5,936 nt of DNA from Intestinibacillus sp050255995 (lineage in GTDB: Bacteria > Bacillota > Clostridia > Oscillospirales > Butyricicoccaceae). The number at the start of each line of letters is the position of its first letter. Within the stretch, counting starts at the first letter, position 1. The stretch lies in contig JBFWIM010000099.1 of the NCBI GenBank assembly GCA_050255995.1, positions 1 to 5,936 of the forward strand, written 5' to 3'. The position numbers and the translations under genes were made by a program. Shown piece by piece: positions 1 to 4,051 of this stretch. Under the pieces are notes generated by a model. It saw only the letters and a list, made by a program, of their open reading frames with translations. It was not told where the DNA came from and searched no databases.

Positions 1-50
1 GCATCAACCTGTCCATGAAGGACGTAAAGGAAGAAGAAAAGATCCGCTGA
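1..50 (+). CDS. 3' end of a gene, possibly an S1 RNA-binding domain protein (partial)
   Basis: The reading frame starting at base 3 gives INLSMKDVKEEEKIR and ends with TGA at 48-50. A strong intrinsic terminator follows 17 bases later, which supports a real gene end. The residues INLSMKDV resemble the last beta strand of an S1 (OB-fold) RNA-binding domain, where the pattern (R/K)I-x-LS-(I/M/L)K is common, and the charged tail KEEEKIR fits the short C-terminal extension of small Firmicutes S1 proteins. Only 15 residues are visible, so the family is a guess from this motif. The coding status is more secure than the family. Confidence 0.45.
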   Translation, partial: INLSMKDVKEEEKIR

Positions 51-67
51 TTGTGGGTCTGTAACGC

Positions 68-103
68 AAGGCCGCCGCTTTCTGAAGAAAGCGGCGGCCT
101 TTT
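68..103 (+). terminator. Intrinsic terminator of the upstream plus-strand gene
   Basis: A perfect 13-bp stem, GGCCGCCGCTTTC (70-82) with GAAAGCGGCGGCC (87-99), has a TGAA tetraloop and is followed by TTTT (100-103). Two A residues at 68-69 can extend the stem against the first two Ts. It lies 17 bases after the stop at 50 and 14 bases beyond the stop of the convergent minus-strand gene. On the minus strand the tail is only TTGCGTT, so the hairpin mainly serves the plus strand. Confidence 0.93.
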
Positions 104-117
104 GTGCGGTTCCGGCT

Positions 118-672
118 TTACAGCGAAACAAAAACCGGCTCATGGCGGGCGGCAAGCAGGATTTTGTCCAGCAGATCGGCAGTCGCGATTTTCAGGCTGG
201 AGGTATTGATGCAGGGATGGCAGCCGAAGAACGCCTGCGCGGTCACATCGCGGTCGATCAGCAGCTGTACGCGGCCCTCCGTATCGTTCATCAGGCCGAG
301 CACGCTGACCGAACCGGGCGTAATGTGCAGAAATTCCTGCATAAAGGCCTCGTCGGCGAAGGACAGGCGCGCCGAACCGATCTGCGCCGACAGCTCCTTG
401 GTACGGAACGGTTTGCGGCCGGGCATCATCAGCAGGTAAAACTGCGTTTTCTGGCGGTTGCAGAGAAAAAGATTCTTGCAGATTTCGATTCCGAGCCGTG
501 CTTCCACCTCCTCGCACGCCTCGATGGACGGCGTCGGGTCATGATCGAGACGGGTGAAAGGCACACCGAGACGGTCGAGCAGGTCGTAGGACGCGGCCTC
601 CACCGGCAGCCGGTTTGCCGTGTTTGCGGGGCGGCCGGAATAAACCGTTGGGTCAAGATAAAATTCGGGCAT
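118..672 (-). CDS. ProX/YbaK-family aminoacyl-tRNA deacylase (prolyl-tRNA synthetase-associated editing domain)
   Basis: The 184-residue cytoplasmic protein is a free-standing relative of the editing (INS) domain of bacterial prolyl-tRNA synthetase (tRNA_edit/YbaK fold). Known members hydrolyse mischarged tRNA-Pro, typically Ala-tRNA-Pro. Visible family landmarks are the conserved lysine in CKNLFL (K66), GSARLSFA (about residues 99-106), TPGSVSVLGLMND (118-130) and the glycine/histidine loop FFGCHPCINTSS (148-159). Length fits the single-domain ProX group (about 160-190). The ATG at 672 is chosen because AAAGGAG (minus strand, 689-683) sits 10 bases upstream and a promoter lies just before it; the open frame continues upstream to 876 but that stretch has no family signature. 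The gene is convergent with the upstream gene and divergent from the acyl-CoA synthetase. The substrate (Ala- rather than Cys-tRNA-Pro) is inferred from the subfamily, not shown. Confidence 0.93.
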   Translation of the reverse strand: MPEFYLDPTVYSGRPANTANRLPVEAASYDLLDRLGVPFTRLDHDPTPSIEACEEVEARLGIEICKNLFLCNRQKTQFYLLMMPGRKPFRTKELSAQIGSARLSFADEAFMQEFLHITPGSVSVLGLMNDTEGRVQLLIDRDVTAQAFFGCHPCINTSSLKIATADLLDKILLAARHEPVFVSL

Positions 673-675
673 GGC

Positions 676-686
676 GGAGAAGCTCC
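676..686 (-). promoter_or_regulatory. Small hairpin covering the ribosome binding site of the ProX-like gene
   Basis: On the minus strand the Shine-Dalgarno GGAG (686-683) is followed by CTT and then CTCC (679-676), so the site can fold on itself as a 4-bp stem with a 3-base loop just before the start codon. This may lower initiation slightly. The stem is short, so it could be chance. Confidence 0.3.
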
Positions 687-702
687 TTTGGTTTTTATTT
701 CT

Positions 703-732
703 AGTGTAAGCCCCGGAGCCTTCCCCGGTCAA
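703..732 (-). promoter_or_regulatory. Sigma-A-like promoter of the ProX-like gene
   Basis: Read on the minus strand, TTGACC (732-727, five of six to TTGACA) and TACACT (708-703, four of six to TATAAT) are separated by 18 bases. Transcription would start near 696, giving a leader of about 24 bases that holds the AAAGGAG site. Position and spacing are right; the -10 match is moderate. Confidence 0.6.
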
Positions 733-904
733 GCCCCGGTGCGGGCGCAAAGGCCGTTTCCTTTCTTTGCAGTAGGCGTGCATTTGAGGAACGGGGAGGT
801 CCGGCCGGCGGTGGCAGCAACGTCGGCATTCGGTGCTTTCCTGTGTATGCTTGCCTTTATTTGCAGCAAAACACAAAATTTTTACATTTATATTCGGTTT
901 TTTG

Positions 905-913
905 TGATATACT
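905..913 (+). promoter_or_regulatory. Extended -10 promoter candidate for the acyl-CoA synthetase
   Basis: TGATATACT contains a TATACT -10 box (908-913, five of six) with TG at the extended position (905-906). No good -35 box lies 16-18 bases upstream; TTTACA at 881-886 is 21 bases away, too far for normal spacing. Extended -10 promoters can work without a strong -35, and the upstream DNA is AT-rich. Transcription would start near 920, leaving a leader of about 130 bases. Confidence 0.45.
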
Positions 914-935
914 AATTAACAGTGCAGCAATAAAA

Positions 936-988
936 GCCGCGTTTATGGGCGTGGATCCGGGACTGGCAATTTTGGACGCCAAAGCGGC
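936..988 (+). promoter_or_regulatory. Possible stem-loop in the leader of the acyl-CoA synthetase
   Basis: GCCGC (936-940) can pair with GCGGC (984-988), TTT (942-944) with AAA (981-983), and GGCGT (948-952) with ACGCC (976-980). This gives an imperfect 13-bp stem with two bulges and a 23-base loop. It is not followed by a T-run, so it is not a terminator, and it matches no riboswitch or T-box core I recognise. Confidence 0.3.
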
Positions 989-1047
989 AGGAACAGACAA
1001 TTATTTTGCAAGCTCTGAAATTTAAGTATACGGTAAAGGAGTCACAT

Positions 1048-2679
1048 ATGCATTTCTATCAGCAATTCTGCGAAGAGGATTTTGACGGAAACGGCGCGCT
1101 CACCGGTTTTCGCCTCAAGTATTCCGAAAGCTATAATTTCGGATATGATGTCGTCGACGTCATCGCGCGTGAAAATCCGGATAAAACCGCCGTCGTCTGG
1201 TGCAATGAAGCCGGGGAGGAACACATTTTTTCCTTTGCGGACATCAGCCGGCTGAGCAACCAGGCCGCAAATGTGTTCCGCGCGCAGGGCATCGGCCGTG
1301 GGGACAAGGTCATGGTCATGCTGAAGCGGCATTATGAATACTGGTATGTCTCCGTTGCGCTGCACAAGCTGGGTGCGGTGCTCATCCCCGTGACCCATAT
1401 GCTCACCGCTGACGATATCGCATACCGTGTGGATATCGCGCACATTAAGGCCGCCGTCTGCACGCCGGAAGGCGCTGCCGTGAAGAACCTTGCAACGGCG
1501 CAGAGCCATTGTCCCTCGCTGCAGCAGCTTTGGGTCGTACGGGCGGACGCAGACGGTTTTCACAACCTGACGACGGATATGGACAGCGCCCCGGATGCGC
1601 TGGAGCGGGTAAGCACCGAGGTCACCGATCCCATGATCCTGTACTTCACTTCGGGGACAACCGGCTATCCCAAGGCTGTTATGCATGACCATACCTATTC
1701 TCTCGCCCACATCCTCACTGCGAAGCACTGGCAGCAGGTGCAGGAGGACGGTCTGCATTTCACCATTTCGGAGACCGGTTGGGGCAAGGCCTCCTGGGGC
1801 AAGCTGTACGGCCAGTGGCTGTGCGGCAGCGCCGTCATGGTGTATGATTTCGACAATTTCGACCCGCTCCGGCTCATGGAGATTATCAACCGGTATGAGG
1901 TGACTACATTCTGCGCGCCGCCCACGATTTATCGGTATCTCACCAAAAAGGGACTGATCCCCATGCCCAGCCTGGTGCATGCAACGACGGCGGGGGAGGC
2001 GCTTGCTCCCGAGGTGTACCGGGACTTCCAGGTGCAGGCCGATATTCCGCTGTGCGAGGGCTTTGGACAGACCGAATCCACCCTGATTCTGGCCAACCTC
2101 GCGGGCAATTCCGCCAAAACCGGCTCGATGGGTAAGCCCACCCCCCTTTACCATGTGGAGCTGCTCAAGGAGGACGGCACCTATGCAGCCCCCGGTGAGG
2201 TTGGAGAAATCGTTGTGGTGCCGCCTGCCGATGGCAAACAGCCCGGCATCTTTATGGGCTATTGCGACAATGACCAGCTTTACCGTTATGTCTGGCGCGG
2301 CGGCATGTACCATACCGGCGACACGGCGTGGAAGGACGAGGACGGCGACTTCTGGTACAACGGGCGGATCGACGATGTGATCAAAACCAGCGGTTTCCGT
2401 GTCGGCCCCTATGAAATTGAGGACATTCTGCTGAAACAGTCGGCCGTTCTGGAATGCTCGGTCGTAGGCGTGCCGGACAAGCTGCGCGGGCAGGCGATCA
2501 AAGCGTTTGTCGTGCTGTCGCCTTCCTATTCACCGACTGCGGAGCTAAAACGCAAGCTGCGCAAGGAATGCAACCAGCATCTTGCGCAGTATAAATGGAT
2601 CCGTGCCCTTGAATTCGTAGAGGAACTGCCTAAAACCATCAGCGGCAAGATCCGGAGGATTGAGCTGAGAAAAGTCTGA
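1048..2679 (+). CDS. AMP-forming acyl-CoA synthetase (medium-chain/acetyl-CoA synthetase-like)
   Basis: The 543-residue cytoplasmic ligase activates a carboxylic acid with ATP to an acyl-adenylate and passes the acyl group to CoA. It carries the ANL-superfamily motifs: the phosphate-binding loop YFTSGTTGYPK (199-209), TTAGEAL (313-319), the adenine-binding GFGQTE (338-343), YHTGD (421-425), the hinge region GRIDDVIKTSGFR (439-451) and the C-terminal PKTISGKIRR (528-537) with catalytic Lys534. GWGKASWGKLYGQW (244-257) is typical of the MACS/acetyl-CoA synthetase branch. Gly340 stands where acetyl-CoA synthetase has the tryptophan that restricts the pocket to acetate, so a longer or bulkier acid is inferred. 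ATG at 1048 is chosen over the TTG at 1006 because AAAGGAG (1035-1041) is 6 bases before it. The gene has its own putative promoter and terminator, so it looks monocistronic. The exact substrate cannot be read from sequence. Confidence 0.93.
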   Translation: MHFYQQFCEEDFDGNGALTGFRLKYSESYNFGYDVVDVIARENPDKTAVVWCNEAGEEHIFSFADISRLSNQAANVFRAQGIGRGDKVMVMLKRHYEYWYVSVALHKLGAVLIPVTHMLTADDIAYRVDIAHIKAAVCTPEGAAVKNLATAQSHCPSLQQLWVVRADADGFHNLTTDMDSAPDALERVSTEVTDPMILYFTSGTTGYPKAVMHDHTYSLAHILTAKHWQQVQEDGLHFTISETGWGKASWGKLYGQWLCGSAVMVYDFDNFDPLRLMEIINRYEVTTFCAPPTIYRYLTKKGLIPMPSLVHATTAGEALAPEVYRDFQVQADIPLCEGFGQTESTLILANLAGNSAKTGSMGKPTPLYHVELLKEDGTYAAPGEVGEIVVVPPADGKQPGIFMGYCDNDQLYRYVWRGGMYHTGDTAWKDEDGDFWYNGRIDDVIKTSGFRVGPYEIEDILLKQSAVLECSVVGVPDKLRGQAIKAFVVLSPSYSPTAELKRKLRKECNQHLAQYKWIRALEFVEELPKTISGKIRRIELRKV

Positions 2680-2759
2680 GCGCGGAAGCAGATGCTGTCC
2701 GCGGCATGCGCTGCGTGCCGGCGCAAGTTCCCGGATGGGTATAGGGTTATAAGCGCTCC

Positions 2760-2797
2760 TGCCGGCACTGCATTTGGATGCGGTGCCGGCAATTTTT
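2760..2797 (+). terminator. Intrinsic terminator of the acyl-CoA synthetase gene
   Basis: TGCCGGCACTGCAT (2760-2773) pairs with ATGCGGTGCCGGCA (2778-2791) around a TTGG loop: 14 bp with one T-G wobble. An A and TTTTT (2793-2797) follow. It lies 80 bases after the stop codon. The stretch 2680-2759 between them shows no gene. Confidence 0.93.
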
Positions 2798-2896
2798 CGG
2801 TTTATCCGGCATATAACCGGCCCCATTTCGCAGCGCGGCTCATAAACTCGCGAAAGATGCAGATACTGAAGCATAAAATGAAACAGGGATGATGTC

Positions 2897-3532
2897 ATGC
2901 CGTTACAAAAAGCTTTTCTGGAAACTGAAGAATGCATCCTGTCCGGGGAAAAACCGTCGCAGGGTCTGCAGGTGCTCGCGGAGCAGCCCTGGTTTGGCGC
3001 GTTTCCCTTCTCCATGCTGCTGGAGCAGCAAAAAACCGAACAGTCGCCGGTTCACCATCCGGAGGGCAACGTTTGGGTACACACGCTGCTGGTGGTGGAC
3101 GAGGCCGCGAAAAGAAAACAGTACAGCACAGACCCAAGAGAGTTTATGTGGGCGGCGCTGCTCCACGATATCGGCAAGCCGCAGACCACGAAAGTGCGCA
3201 AGGGGAGAATCACGGCCTACGACCATGACCGCAAGGGCGCCGAGCTGGCGCATGCATTTCTTTCCGCGCTTACCGGCGAGGAGGATTTTATAAAACGCGT
3301 CGTGTGGCTGGTACGCTACCATATGCAGATCCTTTATGTCGCGAAATCACTGCCTTTCATGGATATTGAGGGGATGAAAGCACATACGGATATCCGCGAT
3401 GTGGCGCTGCTCGGCTACTGCGACCGCTTGGGAAGAACGGGAGTTGATGCCGCGGCCGAACGCAGGGCGGTGACTGTATTTCTGCAAAAATGTCGGGAAA
3501 CGACCGACCTTCCCTGGCTCGCATCACAATAA
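2897..3532 (+). CDS. Stand-alone HD-domain metal-dependent phosphohydrolase
   Basis: The 211-residue protein carries a complete HD-superfamily motif: His62 in VHTLLVVDEA, the His90-Asp91 doublet in ALLHDIGKP, and Asp176 in GYCDRLGR, the usual metal ligands. His110 (in AYDHDRKGA) and His142 (in RYHM) are further histidines commonly placed in this fold. The spacing and the LLHDIGKP...YDHDRKGAELA pattern resemble the HD domain attached to bacterial CCA-adding tRNA nucleotidyltransferases, but no nucleotidyltransferase domain is present; the first 50 residues have no motif I recognise. There is no signal peptide or membrane segment, so it should be cytoplasmic. The ATG at 2897 has CAGGGA (2884-2889) 7 bases upstream. 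It follows the synthetase terminator, so it is probably transcribed separately, though I find no convincing promoter in 2798-2896. The natural substrate (nucleotide, cyclic phosphate or RNA end) is unknown. Confidence 0.88.
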   Translation: MPLQKAFLETEECILSGEKPSQGLQVLAEQPWFGAFPFSMLLEQQKTEQSPVHHPEGNVWVHTLLVVDEAAKRKQYSTDPREFMWAALLHDIGKPQTTKVRKGRITAYDHDRKGAELAHAFLSALTGEEDFIKRVVWLVRYHMQILYVAKSLPFMDIEGMKAHTDIRDVALLGYCDRLGRTGVDAAAERRAVTVFLQKCRETTDLPWLASQ

Positions 3533-3557
3533 AAACAGGGGCGTTGAGGCCGCAAAA

Positions 3558-3593
3558 AAGTAGTCCGGTGGGGATAACCGCACCGGACTACTT
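3558..3593 (-). terminator. Intrinsic terminator, best oriented for the minus-strand small gene; shared with the HD gene
   Basis: AAGTAGTCCGGTG (3558-3570) pairs perfectly over 13 bp with CACCGGACTACTT (3581-3593) around a 10-base loop. On the minus strand the stem runs into TTTTTT (through 3555), a proper release tract. On the plus strand what follows is ACATTTG, a poor tract. It therefore points to minus-strand transcription arriving from the 3690-3848 gene, and may also act weakly for the HD gene, whose stop is 25 bases away. Confidence 0.82.
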
Positions 3594-3689
3594 ACATTTG
3601 CTCGCGAAAATCATTTTGCGGACACGGCGCATCCGCGGCAACCCGGCAAACTTTTCCCGCCCGAGGGGATGGTTTGAACGCGCGTGCAG

Positions 3690-3848
3690 TCAGGAATGCG
3701 CTTTGTCATCCCCGGGCTGATGTCTGCTGCCACTCTGCTTTTTCGAGTTCCGGCTCTCGCCGTCGAGGGCGCTTTCAGCCATAGTGGGGCCGCCGTGGGC
3801 TTTCTGTTTGCGTACATTTTTGGGGTCAAGCTGACTGTCTTTAGCCAT
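3690..3848 (-). CDS. Small hydrophilic protein, probable forespore-expressed (minor spore protein-like)
   Basis: This 52-residue frame begins MAKDSQLDPKNVRKQKAHGG and ends DDKAHS before TGA (3692-3690). The ATG at 3848 is preceded by GAGGTGAT (3861-3854), an excellent ribosome binding site. It is flanked by a sigma-G-like promoter and a T6-tailed terminator on the same strand, so a full transcription unit is visible. The protein has ten Lys/Arg, seven Asp/Glu and three His, no Cys, Phe, Trp or Tyr, and only three strongly hydrophobic residues besides methionine (L7, V12, L28), so it should be disordered and soluble. In size and composition it resembles minor small acid-soluble spore proteins, which are sigma-G dependent in Bacillus, but I recognise no sequence homology to a named family. 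The function is unknown; a forespore role is inferred from the promoter. Confidence 0.75.
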   Translation of the reverse strand: MAKDSQLDPKNVRKQKAHGGPTMAESALDGESRNSKKQSGSRHQPGDDKAHS

Positions 3849-3866
3849 GATACATCACCTCACGGA

Positions 3867-3896
3867 TAGTATGGACTCGCGAAGGCGGATTTATGC
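3867..3896 (-). promoter_or_regulatory. Sigma-G (forespore) promoter of the small gene
   Basis: On the minus strand GCATA (3896-3892) and CATACTA (3873-3867) are separated by exactly 18 bases. This matches the Bacillus sigma-G consensus GHATR-N18-CATWHTA at every position. It lies 18 bases before the ATG of the small gene, in the right orientation. One caution: transcription would start near 3860, leaving a leader of only about 12 bases with the ribosome binding site at its very end. No sigma-A promoter was seen for this gene. Confidence 0.65.
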
Positions 3897-3914
3897 CGCG
3901 GCTTCCGCGATCTG

Positions 3915-3945
3915 TGTACAGCGGCCGAAAAAAATCCTGTATAAT
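3915..3945 (+). promoter_or_regulatory. Putative sigma-A promoter of fbp
   Basis: A perfect TATAAT -10 box lies at 3940-3945. The -35 is weak: TGTACA (3915-3920, four of six) is 19 bases upstream, and the 17-base position reads TACAGC. An A7 tract (3928-3934) lies in the spacer. Transcription would start near 3952, giving a leader of about 100 bases. The perfect -10 with a poor -35 suggests help or control by a regulator. Confidence 0.6.
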
Positions 3946-3951
3946 ACAGGA
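3935..3951. promoter_or_regulatory. Perfect 8-1-8 palindrome over the fbp -10 box (candidate operator)
   Basis: TCCTGTAT (3935-3942), a central A, and ATACAGGA (3944-3951) form a perfect inverted repeat that contains the whole TATAAT box. A dimeric regulator bound here would block RNA polymerase at fbp. It also lies about 40 bases upstream of the divergent sigma-G -35 box. I cannot assign it to a known regulator, and as RNA it is at or before the predicted start, so it is unlikely to be a terminator. Confidence 0.5.
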
Positions 3952-3979
3952 AGCAACGGATGTAATGGGACTTTGTTGA

Positions 3980-4032
3980 GGGGAGCGGGCTCTCCTTCCG
4001 AAATATCGTCCCAAAGGCGGGAGGAGGCCCGC
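3980..4032 (+). promoter_or_regulatory. Two small hairpins in the fbp leader, one with AGGAGG in its loop
   Basis: GGGGAG (3980-3985) pairs with CTCTCC (3990-3995) around CGGG (6 bp, one G-T wobble). Further on, GCGGG (4017-4021) pairs with CCCGC (4028-4032), displaying AGGAGG (4022-4027) as the loop. This AGGAGG is too far (24 bases) from the fbp start to be its ribosome binding site; the functional one is AAAGGAG at 4039-4045. The structure could be a ribosome standby site or be incidental. Confidence 0.3.
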
Positions 4033-4051
4033 AGCTGGAAAGGAGCAAACG

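Larger units (their letters stand above)
673..1047. other. Divergent intergenic region between the ProX-like gene and the acyl-CoA synthetase
   Basis: This 375-base gap holds the minus-strand promoter (703-732), a stretch with no recognisable content (about 733-850), an AT-rich block (about 860-920) with an extended -10 promoter for the plus strand, and the leader of the synthetase. Open frames crossing it have no family signature and no ribosome binding site at their starts, so I call no gene here. Confidence 0.7.

Noticed and set aside
801..810. CCGGCCGG self-complementary octamer
   Set aside because: Short GC palindromes are expected in GC-rich DNA; no spacing partner or repeat copies seen.
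694..822. Proline-rich minus-strand frame of about 42 codons starting near 822 (MPTLLPPPAG...)
   Set aside because: Low-complexity product, only a distant weak AGGAAAG upstream, and it overlaps the better supported promoter of the ProX-like gene.
673..876. Upstream extension of the ProX-like frame to an ATG at 876 (252 residues)
   Set aside because: The added 68 residues are rich in Arg, Cys and Pro with no family similarity, there is no ribosome binding site at that start, and they span the promoter. The ATG at 672 has AAAGGAG and fits the family length.
843..1025. 60-codon plus-strand frame before the acyl-CoA synthetase
   Set aside because: No ribosome binding site at any start, and it runs through the AT-rich promoter block.
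1006..1047. TTG start giving 14 extra residues on the acyl-CoA synthetase
   Set aside because: No ribosome binding site precedes it, while AAAGGAG is 6 bases before the ATG at 1048.
1042..2313. Long minus-strand open frame (423 codons) opposite the acyl-CoA synthetase
   Set aside because: It is the shadow of a GC-rich plus-strand gene; its protein shows no family signature, whereas the plus strand has all ANL motifs.
2798..2896. Promoter for the HD gene (TATAAC near 2812, CATAAA near 2850, TAAAAT near 2875)
   Set aside because: None has a partner -35 at normal spacing, so I could not choose one.
3611..3829. 72-codon minus-strand frame overlapping the small gene
   Set aside because: It is out of frame with the 52-codon gene, and its start lacks the well-placed ribosome binding site and promoter seen for the frame starting at 3848.
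3941..3946. Minus-strand -10 box (TATTAT) inside the palindrome as a vegetative promoter for the small gene
   Set aside because: The box arises from the symmetry of the dyad, and no -35-like sequence lies at a suitable distance on that strand.
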